Part shown: positions 42,101 through 53,254 of the stretch, in pieces
Position numbering within the stretch: position 1 is the first letter of the stretch
Layout: the number at the start of each line of letters is the position of its first letter
Assembly (NCBI RefSeq): GCF_000350225.1
Contig: NW_005179318.1
Span: forward strand, 97,939 to 161,938
DNA length: 64,000 nt
Reading direction: 5' to 3'
Origin: Chondrus crispus
Taxonomy: Eukaryota > Rhodophyta > Florideophyceae > Gigartinales > Gigartinaceae
The notes under the pieces: model-generated
Told to the model about the DNA's origin: nothing
The model's database searches: none
The model's input: only the letters and a program-made list of their open reading frames with translations
Program-made: the position numbers and the translations under genes

Positions 42101-44357
42101 CGCGTTGCCCCGGCACGGTCGTCCGTACATGATAGACACCGACGCCAGTGCCTACCAACTCGGCTGCACCTTACTTCAGGAGCACGAAGAGCCGAACGAC
42201 TGGCGCCCCGTGGGGTATTGGTCGTACTCACTGTCCGATAGTGAGCGCAACTACAGCGCTACCGAACGCGAGTGCTTCGCTGTAGTGTGGGCCGTCCGCA
42301 CACTACGGCCGTACGTAGAAGGCACAAAGTTCACCGTACGGACGGACCATGACGCCCTCCGATGGCTCATGTCCCTCACCGAGAGTTCCGGAAGACTCAC
42401 CCGGTGGCGGCTACGTCTGGCTGAATACGATTTCACCATTCAGTACCGCCCAGGACGCGTGCATCAGGTGCCCGATGCCCTGTCACGACTCGTGTCGCCG
42501 AAGGTCGCCGATGACCTTCGCTCCACCGTCGAGGTGGATGACGACATCCCCACTTTCGACGGGGGCACGACAGTTCGAGACGTATCGAACGAGCTCGCGG
42601 ACCACGCTTGTACCGCGAGCTGTGATCATCAGGCCGTCCATGTCTTCGTAACGACACGGAATCAAGCCGAAGCCCGAACAAGGTCGCGCGCACGGACGCG
42701 CGACAAACCGCGAGGTGACGACGAAGCCCCCGCTCTCCAAGGACCCAATTCGTTTTGGGAGGAGAACGACGAGTTCGACGCCGCCGACATCCAGCGCGCC
42801 GAAGACCCCGAGGCTGGCGCGCTCGACTCCCCGGTCGCCCCACCGCAGGACGACCTTCCGGCCCCTCTTACGATAGAGGAGATAGCCGAAGAGCAACGCG
42901 TGGATGACTTCTGCCAAACCGTTTTGGCACGACAGTCAGAGTCCCGGGACTCCGCGTTCTTCGAGGACCACCAAGGGGTTCTCAAACGGAGACACCCCTT
43001 CGACCCTGATATCGTTCAGGTGGTTGTACCTCGGACGATCCGCGCCAGGCTCCTTCGCTTGTGCCACAACCCGGCCATCGCGGGGCACCCGGGCCAGAAC
43101 CGTATGTACTACGCACTTCGACGCGAGTACTACTGGCTCCACCTGGCTGCAGACGTCGCAGCCACGGTGCGAGGGTGTCGAACCTGCGCGATGAACTGGG
43201 TCAAGCTGAGGAAACATCTCAACCGATTGAGATTGTTTCCAGCTACGAGGCCCCTCGAGAGCCTCGCAATCGACATCTTTGGGCCGCTCCCCAAGACGAA
43301 GACAGGAAAACGATTCCTGCTCGTGATTACGGACCGCTTCAGTAAGCTGACGCAAGTTGTTGCGCTCCGCACGATAACCGCATACACCGTCGCGGTTGCG
43401 TTCTGCGAATCGTGGGTGTTTAAGTACGGCGTCCCGCGCACGTTGCTGTCCGATAACGGACCGCAGTTTAACGCCAAGTTCTTCCACAGCACGTGCCGCG
43501 TTCTGGGGATAACGAATTTGTACACTTCGGCGTACCATCCCCACACGAACGGGCAAGTCGAGCGATATAACCGAACAATCGCCTCGATGCTGCGGAACTA
43601 CGTGGGTGAACACCAGGACGACTGGGATGTGTACGTGGGGCCGCTTACGTACGCGTACAACTCCCACGTACATCGCACCACACGCACCACGCCGTTTGAG
43701 CTCGTGCTCAGCAGGCCACCGCCGGAGTTCTCTCTCCGACGGGCGGACGGCGACGCGCCCCCTTCCGATAGGGGGAACCAACGTGCGGAGTTCCTCAAGA
43801 CCTTGGACTCGACTATCCAAAAGGCCTACGGGAGCCTGCGTCAGACGCAGGCTCGCTACAAGCGCGACTTCGACAAGCGCATACGACGTATTAATTCCCG
43901 GCTCCGTCCCGGAGAATACGTATATCTCAACCCCACCGATGGGGCTAAGACATCGAACAAGCTCGCCTCGCCCGCGGTCGGACCCTACCGCGTGCTCGCC
44001 AATGACCGCCGAACCATCACGATCGATCGTGATGGGGTCACCGAGCGAGTCTCCGCCGACCGCTGCGTGTACGCGCCGTCTCCGATAGACGCGCCACGAG
44101 CAAGTACGACGACCCCGCGGGACCTCGCCGATAAGGTCACCGCGGGAACGCAGTATGCCGTCGAACGGCTACTGAGACATCCAGTCATGGAAGACGGAAC
44201 TACGGAGTTCCTCATCAAGTGGGCGGATTACGACGCGCCCACTTGGACTGCGCGGACTCACGTTCCGGAGGAGTTCGTGTCTCGTTACGCCCAACGCCTC
44301 CGGAGACGTACCGGCAGAGACCTCACCCCAACCGTGAACGCGGACGTTCACGCTTAA
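39160..44357 (+). pseudogene. pol of element B (PR, RT, RNase H, IN, chromodomain)
   Basis: Parts in order: a linker rich in Arg and Pro, a retropepsin-like region (VDTCSGYNLVRK near 40200; VPVLLGTAFID near 40410), RT (FCVDYRRLNAKT near 41390; MPFGLKGAPATFQR; LVYLDDVIVFSR near 41690), RNase H (IDTDASAYQLG near 42140; RNYSATERECFAVVWA), integrase zinc region (HNPAIAGHPG; CRTCAMN), integrase core (LAIDIFGPLP near 43270; LLSDNGPQFN near 43450; NGQVERYNRT near 43560), and a chromodomain (YAVERLLRHP; LIKWADYDAPTWTA near 44220). From RT to the chromodomain the reading is clean. About two or three breaks lie in the whole gag-pol span. Confidence 0.9.
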
Positions 44358-47300
44358 GGGGGGGGCCCTCAACCGCTCCTTCGCCGATTAACCCCAGCCT
44401 GCACGAACAGACTAAAAGGGGAAGCGAAGGAGGTCGGCGGACCCTATCGGAGAGTCACAGCCGGGGACGCGTTCAAGTCAAGTCGTCTTGACTTGTCGGA
44501 CGTCAAGGACGCGAGACAGAAGAACAGGACAGTACGAACTGCCGGAAAAAAATGTTGAGCCCTCGTAATGACCGACATTACGAGGACTGCAAAAACCCCG
44601 TTCGGATCGGAAAAATCGGACGACCTCCCCCCCGAACAAGATTACCGGACGATCCGTTAAGTCCAGCAACCACGGCGAGGAGGGGCGCCCGACGAACGAG
44701 ACGATCAGCGGTGGAATCAAGACAAACCATCCGTGGGCGGAGCTAGCGACCAGAATGCCCGTCGCTTGTGTCTCGGCATATCCGAGAAGGTGGAAGCTCG
44801 CGGCGAGCCATCAATCAGCATCCGGGTTAGACAGCCCGGCAGAAGACCGGATCATGGTCCTTTCGGTTTGGGTTGTGCGCGAGAAGACGCGCGAAACGCG
44901 CAAGCAGACGCGCAGGCGAGGGGAGCGGCGTCAAGAGAACGCGTGCTAGGGCCGTTCAATAAGAGCGAGGAAGCGAGAGCAACTCAGTCGGAGGGGCACC
45001 AATATACGCGCACGGACGCGAGACACTTCAAAACCGCCGCCGGCACATGCCCCATGAGAGGGAAAATTGCGGCGGGGGATGAGAACGTTACACGTGAGCG
45101 GCGCCGGAGGCGCGCGCCGTGCACCAACGCCGCTTGCGTCATCACCAAATCACCCCGCCACGATCCCACTAAAATAACGAAAAATCAACGGTGGCAATTA
45201 CACCAGCACGTGCATGGCGTACGGGGGTACTGTATGCCATACCGAAAGCAAGGAGAAGGCCGACGGCGCTGAGCTAGGGTACAACGGGTACCGGACAGGA
45301 GGTACACACGTCTGCCCCCTCACCAAAGGAGAGGGAGGTGCGAATACGACAAACGGACGCCGCGCAATCCCGGCTGCGACACCCCCAAGCCGACCGAACG
45401 GCTTTCATCCACAGTCACCTCCGCACGCATCCGACCGCGTACCAATCACGCGAGATGCCCGAGCCGTTCTCCCGCGAGCTGCTCCCGCGCGTTCGAGCCC
45501 GCGCCCTCCCCGCCGTCGAGGGCGAGAGGCGCGGTAGAACGCGAACCCCCGACAGCTGGCGCTTCTAACATCTCCACTGCGCTTCGCACGTCTCCTTCGA
45601 TTTCCGGCATACAGGACACGGGTCGCACCAGGCCTAACGTACGAGACGAAGACCCAAAGAAGACCCGGGACGCGCGACCGAGGCGAATTCCGTCCGGGAA
45701 GACGCGGCACGGCGCCGCCCGCGCGCCTCGCCGTCCGATTGGCCCCTGCCCCTAGTCCCCTCCTTGAGCGGCCGACCACGCACCGGTTGAGCGACTGGCC
45801 TGAGCCGTCCTCCCGCGAGCGACGAAGGACCGGGCCGCCACGGAATAGGAGAAGACGAACGCGAGTCGATCCCGCGCTTTCGAGCCCTCGCCGCCGACGG
45901 CGAGGGACGCCGGAGAGCCCAAACCCACGACGGCCCGCGTCGACCACACCGATACTCCACGATGTTTCTTTTTTTTAGCCGCAAGGGCGTCGCGGAGACT
46001 AAGCGCCTCCATCTCGACGCCACCGCTTAGGGTCAGACGAACCATGACGGCACCCCAACCGCGTCGCTCTCCTTCGTTGCTGCCGTTGGACACCGCTCGA
46101 GGGAGTGCGATCGAATGCATTTAGGGATGAGGCGCGTCGACACAGCAAGAGAAGGAGATTCTGCGTATCGAGCGCAGTGGGAGCAAGAGAACGTCGACGG
46201 CCGAACGCCGACGGGATGGAAGACGAAAGGAGTTACGACCGAGCGGGCATCCCGACTGTGACTTAGGGTCTGGGTTGGCCGGCACGTGGACGGACCACAG
46301 TGTACAAGGCGCATCGAAACGACGTCAGATGGCCCGCCGCCCTCCGTTCGAGAGCCGAAAAGGACACCGGTACGGGACCCGGTAGCGAAGAGGAATGGGT
46401 CGTCGGCCCCGCGCTCACCCGACGGCACCACGCCCCCGGAGGGTCGGAGACCGAATGCAATTAACTTAACGAGCTTCTCAACCGCACCTCCCTCCGGAAT
46501 GGAGAGGCGGGTAGGAGCCACGACTCCAAGCGCGACCTCGGTCGTCGCGACGAAGAAAGAGAGAGGGGACGTAGGCGGATGAAGCGGACATCTTTAATGT
46601 TATGGATAGGGGACGCACCGCGTCACACCGGGGCGACGCGGTGCGGTAGGCGTGTTCAACGGGGCGCGTTCACCGGCAGCCCTGAGGAGCCCATGTCTCA
46701 AGCCCCCGAAGGGCAATAACCTGGATCACTCGGGTCCCCGGGGTCGAGCTCCCCAAGGGTGAGCATGGGGACGCCCCCGTGACCGACCCCACCGGGTGGG
46801 ATGGTAGCCGAGCCGACGGAACTACGGGGATTCGTCTGCGGCGGGACCGATCACGGCGGTGATCCGGACAACTCCCGAAATCCCGGTTACGGTAACGGGC
46901 GACTGGGCGTACCGAGACTAGCCGCGAAGGGGCTCTCGACGGCACACACAACGAAATGCGAACCGCCTCGGAAGGGCCCGCGCCGAGCCCTGCCGTCACA
47001 GTAGACTTGCGAAGCGTCACGGGGAATGGACCAGAACGGCGAACCGGCGCCTGGAGACACATCGGAACCCCCAGGGGGCACTGGCGGGGGTGGGAGTTGC
47101 CACCACGGCCGAAGTTGCCACCCTCACCAGTGTGCCGAGGGCGGCAGCGGCGCCCTGACGAGGAGGCCCGTGCGCCGGAGATGGGTAGGGTCACCGGAGA
47201 AGCGATCCGCGGTAGCCCGTATGGCTGCGGAATGCGCGACCCCCGCGATAATACGGCCCTCAAACCCGAAAAAAGGGGGCCGCGAGGCGACCGAAGCAAA

Positions 47301-47406
47301 GGAAAACGATCGAACGTTGAAGGAGAAGTAACAAGAAAATGCCTTAGGGGCTTTACAAGAAGAGAGCTAACGGACGATGTACGGGACCATAGAACGACCC
47401 GAGCGC
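44358..47406. other. Spacer of element B between pol and antisense ORF
   Basis: This stretch of 3 kb is GC-rich. Two strong hairpins lie just after pol: 44474-44495 (9-bp stem, 4-base loop) and 44561-44585 (perfect 10-bp stem, 5-base loop). A block at about 45446-45540 is repeated imperfectly at about 45801-45925. A segment near 46690-46760 resembles the end of the antisense ORF near 47410-47500 (shared gggcaataacntggat..g), so part of that end is duplicated. Open frames here are short or of low complexity. Confidence 0.6.
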
Positions 47407-49572
47407 TCAACGGCTCGTGCCGTTAGAGGGCGCTGACGGGCCGGAAGCACGCGCCCTCGGGGGGCAATAACTTGGATGAGACGGCAACTCGGGCTCCATT
47501 TCATGGAGCGGAGAAAGTCCGGCCTCTCCGTGGGGAGTCCAACCCCGAGGCGGATCAGCAGAGGTCGCGGGTGCATCGGTCGTCAAGAGGCCGTACCCGC
47601 GACCCTCAGAAGAATCTGGAAGATTCTGCCGCGGCGGGGACGCAGCACGCTCCGGGGGCCCAAAACGAGCGGCTCTGAGCGCGTCACGTTCTCCGCGATA
47701 CCGATGGCGGTCGAAGACGGCGCGCTGGAGATCCCTCGCGCGACGTAAGGAGGCATCGCGTAGGACCTCGAGCTCGCACCGGGCGTCGCGAAGCTGTGCA
47801 GCGAGGGAGTCGCGCTCCGCAGCGAAGGACTGGCGCTCCGCCCCGAGGCGACGCGCCTCGCTGCTACGCTCAAGATACCAGTTCGTCAGGGTCCGCAGTA
47901 GGCTCTCTATGCTCCAAGTCCGATCAATTAGGTTCCCCAGGGCGCGGGACAACCTGGGGATCGCGGTGATCTCTCGGCGAGTTAAATCGAGATGGAGCGC
48001 ATGTCCCCGCGGGGTACCAGGGTACCCAACGGAACCAAGGGAGGGGAGCGGAGGTAACGTAGGCTCCGCCACCGTGTGGGGACTGATAACGGGAAGGCCC
48101 CGTACCACGTTCGTCCCAGCCGACGCGACGGCGGGGGACTCTCCGTCGAGGTCGCGATACCTCTTCCGTCGTGCCTCTCGCGCAGTAGAACCGACACCCC
48201 CTTTGCTCCGAGAGGGGACCGCCAGGAGGGGATTCGGACGTGCCACGAAGGCATCTCCTTGACAATCATAAGCCAGGAAGGAACTCCGGGTCCCTGTCGT
48301 ATAGTCGGTCCACGGTCGCCTGTTACGTTCGGGCACCGCGACGGCGCGGTGCATCAAGTCGAGGACCGAGGTGTGGGACCATGGGACATTCGGGGAACCG
48401 CGCTCCAAGGGGTGCAGGGTCACGTCGGGCAGAGGCGGCGCGACCCGACCCAGGAAAGACAGCACACCGACGGGCTGTACGAAGGCGCGTCCATGTACCG
48501 AGACCTCGCTCATGAAAGCGTTACAGGTGGACCACGCCCATTCGCACTCGTAATTGTAGACAAGTTCCCCATACGCCGGGTGCCTCGAGTCAGCACACGC
48601 AAAGCCGAAATGCTTCAATGCGTAGGGGAGTAACGGATGCACTCCCAACGAAGGGAGTGCCTCCCCTACGCCCGGCGGGAGCCCCGGAAAATCGCTTCGC
48701 GATAGGCCCGGAGAGAAGGCAGCGGATAGGAAGACACGACCGTCGTCCTCATCGGCGTGGCGGTACGCTGACCAATCATTAGGAGCCAGGGCGATATGGT
48801 GGATGCGCATCAGAGCGCAAGCGGACTTCTGCAGAGCCGCACGAACCCTTGAGTAGGCACGAGGATGCGGGCTGACGTACAGCCCCGCTACCTCTGAAAG
48901 GATAAAACGACGGGGAGCTCGGGGGTCCCGGTGGAAGAGGTACGTCGACATTCGATCGACGTATTCGACCTCTTCCACACTATAGGCAAACGTCCTATCA
49001 CTGGGTATCTCGTCCGGAATTTGGTAGGGAGCACCGTCCCCCTCGGACAACAGACGACCCAAGGCAAGGGACGCCTCCGCTGCCAGGCCACCTTCGTAAA
49101 TGGTGCGGATCCGGAGCAGGTCGGGGCGCAGGTAAGCCCTCGTCAGAAGGTCGCCGACGGTCACGCCCGACCGAGGGTGACGGCGCCACGCGTAGTTTAG
49201 GCGGCTGAGCGGTAACGGAACCGACCGCTCCAGGGGCACCCCCAGCCACTCCGTAGAGGTGTCGGCCACCTCTTCCTCCGTGGCCCTGCCAAGCCGGGAC
49301 GCTGTCGTCGGAGCACCAGGGCGCCGGCAACTACCAGAAGCTCCATATGAGCCCTCTGCGGGCTGATACGTGCCCTCGCACGACCATGCCACGAGCTCCC
49401 CGCCGGGGGAACCACCGCCGACACCGACACGCGCAGGCCGAGAGGGCATCGGACCCCCTGCCACCAAGGACGATGGCGCGGTGGGCGGCAAGGCGGCGAG
49501 CGACGGAAGACTTGGCTCTTCGGGCACTGTAGGGACCCTCGGGCCTTCCGGAACGGACGGGGAGGCCACCAC
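47407..49572 (-). CDS. Antisense ORF, A/B type, of element B
   Basis: A 721-residue open frame reads opposite to gag-pol. In order: a Pro/Ala-rich start (1-100), a conserved globular region (about 105-450; blocks RRFILSEVAGLYVSPHPRAY, HPLLPYALKHFGFA, NYECEWAWS, MSEVSVHGRAFVQP, DYTTGTRSSFLAYD), a basic motif RRKRYRDLDGES (about 467-478) that could be a nuclear signal, a coiled coil (about 555-640), and a Pro-rich tail. The same protein is found in element A2, so the frame has been kept while copies diverged. It lies next to the 3' LTR, from which an antisense transcript could start. The first Met is uncertain; another frame is open upstream to 50090. Function unknown. Confidence 0.75.
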   Translation of the reverse strand: MVASPSVPEGPRVPTVPEEPSLPSLAALPPTAPSSLVAGGPMPSRPARVGVGGGSPGGELVAWSCEGTYQPAEGSYGASGSCRRPGAPTTASRLGRATEEEVADTSTEWLGVPLERSVPLPLSRLNYAWRRHPRSGVTVGDLLTRAYLRPDLLRIRTIYEGGLAAEASLALGRLLSEGDGAPYQIPDEIPSDRTFAYSVEEVEYVDRMSTYLFHRDPRAPRRFILSEVAGLYVSPHPRAYSRVRAALQKSACALMRIHHIALAPNDWSAYRHADEDDGRVFLSAAFSPGLSRSDFPGLPPGVGEALPSLGVHPLLPYALKHFGFACADSRHPAYGELVYNYECEWAWSTCNAFMSEVSVHGRAFVQPVGVLSFLGRVAPPLPDVTLHPLERGSPNVPWSHTSVLDLMHRAVAVPERNRRPWTDYTTGTRSSFLAYDCQGDAFVARPNPLLAVPSRSKGGVGSTAREARRKRYRDLDGESPAVASAGTNVVRGLPVISPHTVAEPTLPPLPSLGSVGYPGTPRGHALHLDLTRREITAIPRLSRALGNLIDRTWSIESLLRTLTNWYLERSSEARRLGAERQSFAAERDSLAAQLRDARCELEVLRDASLRRARDLQRAVFDRHRYRGERDALRAARFGPPERAASPPRQNLPDSSEGRGYGLLTTDAPATSADPPRGWTPHGEAGLSPLHEMEPELPSHPSYCPPRARASGPSAPSNGTSR

Positions 49573-50130
49573 GGCGTCGGAGCGGCACCGTTGACGACGG
49601 TAGGAGGGAGTCGTGATGCCCCCGCCGCCTCGACGGAGGCGGGGTCATCAAGGGTCGGGGCGCAGACGACCGGTGCGTCCGATCCACTGCCAGACAACGA
49701 CCGCGGAAGCGAGGGGCTGTCCGGAGGGGTAGCCCGGGGCGACATAGTGAGGACGAAAGAGCGCGAGCCGATTAGGCAAACGAGAGAGTAGGGGGGCTCG
49801 TGGAGAAGGAGAAAGAACGCTGCTTGCCGGGTAGGAGGGGGAAGAACGGACTCCCCCGGAGGGAGTAGCGGGGTAATGCCGACGGCGGGCCCCAAAGGCA
49901 CGGGCACAACCGCACGGCGGCAAGGAGCCGAAGCCGAAGAGGGGGAGACGAGGTCCCCGGTTGACAGGAAGGGGGTCGAGAGGTCAGCACGCGCGCAGAG
50001 GAGCACGAGACAGGACCCCGGGGATACCGACCAGAGAGCGGAGCCGTGAGAAGGAGCGAAAGGGGCCGTATCGAGTACGCGGTTAGACATGGCTCACGCT
50101 CTACAAGCACCCGTGGACGCGGACGTCCCC

Positions 50131-50147
50131 GCTTAAGGGGGGGGCCG
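50131..50147 (+). promoter_or_regulatory. Polypurine tract of element B
   Basis: The tract gcttaaggggggggccg lies directly before the 3' LTR and would prime plus-strand DNA synthesis. Its reverse complement follows LTRs A1 and A2 in altered form, which fixes the minus orientation of those copies. Confidence 0.85.
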
Positions 50148-50810
50148 TGTAGTATAACCCCCCCTGGGGCTTTATTTTAGATTGGATCAACTCAGAATCG
50201 GATCGGTTACTGTAAGGCTCGATGCTCTACAGTACCACCACGTGTACCCCCAAGTACAGGCACGTGTACACGTGTACGCGCGGAACGAAGAGCGCGCGCA
50301 CACGTGTACTGTCAGCCCCGATGGCTGACAGTATTACAGTGTCGACCGACGGCTACAGTACGTCGCTACAGTACATCGGTACTGTACTATTATGATAGGT
50401 TATTATGTACATTAAATATGGAGCGGACCGGCGGCGGTGGAGGAGGACAAGCACGGACTTGTCACCCACCGACCGTCAAGGTCCGACTGCCCGCTTAATT
50501 CTAAGGTAGCGCTCGCTAACTACCTTAGAGCGGCACCGAGCGCGGGTTGAGGACGCGCGCGGTACGCCCACGAGCCGGCTCTGCCTCCGCCCGTCGGTAC
50601 TGGATCGTTACCCAGTACCGCGCCGGGGCGTCGAGGCGTCGAACCGCTCGCTTGTACCGGCGTCCTCCCCGTTCCCGCTCTACCACGCTACCCGGGCCCG
50701 CTGCCCGGTGCCGTTAGCTGGTGTCCCGCTTCACCCCCGTCTTCCCGCTCGGACGGGGTCTACGTCGAGCTGTGCATACACCCCTCTCCGTTGGGGGTGT
50801 TTATGCTACA
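50148..50810 (+). repeat. 3' LTR of element B
   Basis: This 663-bp LTR, TGTAGTATAACC to TTATGCTACA, is almost identical to the 5' LTR and has the same hairpin row. The remainder of LTR C5 follows immediately at 50811. Confidence 0.93.
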
Positions 50811-51119
50811 GTAGGCTTAGGGAAAAGGGGACGTCTTGGTAGAGAGGGACTTCCACCAAGGCGACATTCAACTCCGGCAACTCGGGTTACCTTTACTGAC
50901 TTGGTCGTCAGAGGGCTAAGGTATATATCGCCCCGCCGGAGCCACTACAGTAGCTCTCGGCGCTAGATCCTAGATCTAATCTAATGTTAAATAACTAATA
51001 TGCAACTAATTAAAATTAATAATTAAAATAATAAAGTGAAATGATTTCCACTTTTGCTTGTCATACCCCATCATTTTCATTTCTTTTCACCCCCCTTTTC
51101 AGGTGCGTATTGCACCACA
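50811..51119 (-). repeat. LTR C5, right part
   Basis: This is the continuation of the family C LTR split by element B: gtaggcttaggg, gcaactcgggtt, TATATAT at 50922-50928, a long pyrimidine tract ending TTTTCAG, and the edge GTATTGCACCACA. The AT-rich part near 50980-51060 differs from C1-C3. The polypurine-tract complement tatcccccttctgag follows at 51120. Confidence 0.85.
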
Positions 51120-51244
51120 TATCCCCCTTCTGAGCGCCCTTGCGCAACGCCCAGCCATCGTACAATCTCCTGCCGCTTCTGACCGTGTTTCCCAGTCATC
51201 AATCACTCTGCGCGGCGTTCTAGCAAGGGTAAGACGAAAATACC

Positions 51245-53254
51245 ATGCTTCCTTCTCCATTGGAACACTCGGACGATAGTACCACCCGTAGACGTCCGGG
51301 TGTTGGCTTCCCTCGCAAGTTCGAAGTGCCCCGGGGTCTTCCTTCCATACCCCGTCTACCCCCTGTTACCATCCCTGCCGAGCCGGCCTTCCATCCGGGC
51401 TACCATTCCTCTTGGGTAGCCCGCCGTCATCCTTCGCTCGAGGAGCTGCAGAACAAAACCATGCGTGATAACGCAGCCCTGTTTGCTTCTGCTCAATGGT
51501 TCTCCTCTGTGGGCGTCCGCGACCTCGACGGCATCAAAAATAATTTCGCCGATGATGCGGGCATGTTGCCCGGGAACCTCCCTTTGCAGGCCATTCACAC
51601 CTTTGACTGGCGCGCCCGCATCTCTATACCCACCTCCATCCTACGTCACTCCTCCCCGCGCGGTCGCTCCTCCTTATCCCTGCGCTTCATGGACGCTGTG
51701 CTCACTCGGATCAAGATTCCTATGGCCGACGCCCTCATATCTTCATGCTACCACTGCAACACTTGGCAGTATCGTACGAAGGGGGAACGACTCTACCTCG
51801 ACAACCTCATCGACTGCACCTTCGGTGACCCCGTGTCCGAGGCGGACCGACTGTGGCGCAACCGACGCACCGTCACGACCGACGCCATGTTTTGGACCCA
51901 AGCCATTCTTCCCACAAACTTTCGCCATACGAAGCGCGGCGGTATTTTCTTTTTCCAAAATACTGTACGCTTTGAACGTCGGGTCCGATCCCACACTGGG
52001 TACTTCGTGGCGTACCAGATGATTGAGGTTCGTGAAATTTCCAGACAGCACTACACCAATCGATACCAACGAACCCCGTCCTGGTGGAGTCAATACGAGG
52101 TATGTCAGGGTTTCTGGGCTGAGTTAGGACCCATTCTGACATATTACGGCAGTCATTTACGCGATCCGCAGCAGGGGCTGTGGACTGTGTTTCTCACGGA
52201 GTGGTGCGTGAAAGTCGCCGCCACCCTCCTGTGGGAAGTTTTCGACTGTTGGCGCTTGTGGCACCTCCCTTCGAAACTCCGTGAACAGATGCGTCTCCTC
52301 GATTTTTCTGTCCCCCTTGGCGGGTCCGATGTGGACCGTGAAGTGCACGCCCTCCTCGATATGATCGAGACCGTAGCGTGGGATTGCGTTCCTCCACAAA
52401 ATTCGTCTCGGTCCTTTTCACGCCAGCGACCCTCTTTTTCCCCTTGTAGAAATCATCCAGCTGCCGGCGACTTCGTGTGAATCAACCCCTGGTCCTCTTT
52501 CCTCTGTTGTGCCTGGAAGGCCCAGATGAGCCGCCGTTTCGTAAATCAACCACCAACCCATAACGCAGTCACTGTGGTGAACGCGGATCCTCGAGAGCCT
52601 GAGATGTGCCCTCGACCTTCGGCCCCAACTTCCCCTCTCCCTGCACCGGTCCGTCCCTCCGCGCCTGAGGCCTCAGTGTGCGTCGTACTTCCTCCCACGA
52701 GCTCGGCGGAAACCTTGTCGCTTCGAGTCGTGTCTTCCTCCGACGTGAATCCAACCTCACTTCCTGCTTCCCCATCACGCGAGGGACAGCTCGTCACACC
52801 CACCTCAACCTTGCCATTGCCGTCATGTACGGCACCCGTGGGCTTAACCCGCCCTGAGGCTCCTCCGCGCGTCGAGCTTCCTCCTGCGAGCTGCTCGACA
52901 GGAACCATTTCAATTCGGGAAGCCCCACCGTCGGCCGGGGATCTGACCCCACGTCCGGCTTGCCCTTCACCTGAGGGTCCGCTCCTCGCCCCTACCTCGG
53001 GCCCTCCATCATCTACAATTCCCAAAGAAAATACCTCTGCTGCCGCTGTTTACCATCGCCTTCTCATGGCTCATGGTGTGGAGGGAGAAGCTCTCCAGGG
53101 GGCGTCCCTGGACGGCTTGCGAGTTCTAGCTCGGCTTGTCACCTCCCTTCCAAAGGGAAATCTCTTGGGGCATAGTCTCGTTGAGACGGCGGCCACAGCA
53201 CTTCCTTGCGACCTGTCCTTCTTTTCCCATCCTGCCCGCATGATAGTCGACTAG
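51245..53254 (+). pseudogene. Antisense ORF, C/D type, of element C5-C6
   Basis: This copy is very close to the C1 copy and starts at the same distance (125 bases) from the LTR edge. It has the Pro-rich start, FHPGYHSSWVARRH, the Trp-rich globular region (WWSQYEVCQGFWAELGPIL; FLTEWCVKVAATLLWEVF), a Ser/Pro-rich linker of about 150 residues, and a C-terminal helix (AHGVEGEALQGASLD) ending ARMIVD. About one break. Function unknown. Confidence 0.75.

Larger units (their letters stand above)
36320..50810 (+). mobile_element. Element B: nearly whole gypsy chromovirus with antisense ORF
   Basis: This plus-strand Ty3/gypsy element of about 14.5 kb has two LTRs of about 665 bp that differ by only about ten substitutions and a 4-bp indel by eye, so it is fairly young. 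Order: 5' LTR, primer binding site, gag, pol with chromodomain, a 3 kb spacer, an antisense ORF (47407-49572), a polypurine tract, 3' LTR. It is inserted in LTR C5. The target-site duplication is not obvious (ccg before, gtagg after). gag-pol has about two or three breaks; the antisense ORF looks whole. It is a relative of family A. Confidence 0.9.

Noticed and set aside
44720-45272. Small basic frame after the B pol as an extra gene
   Set aside because: No domain, and no equivalent in related elements; it is more likely spacer.
45405-46023. Arg/Gly/Ser-rich frames in the B spacer
   Set aside because: Low-complexity products caused by GC-rich repeats; no conserved copy found in the window.
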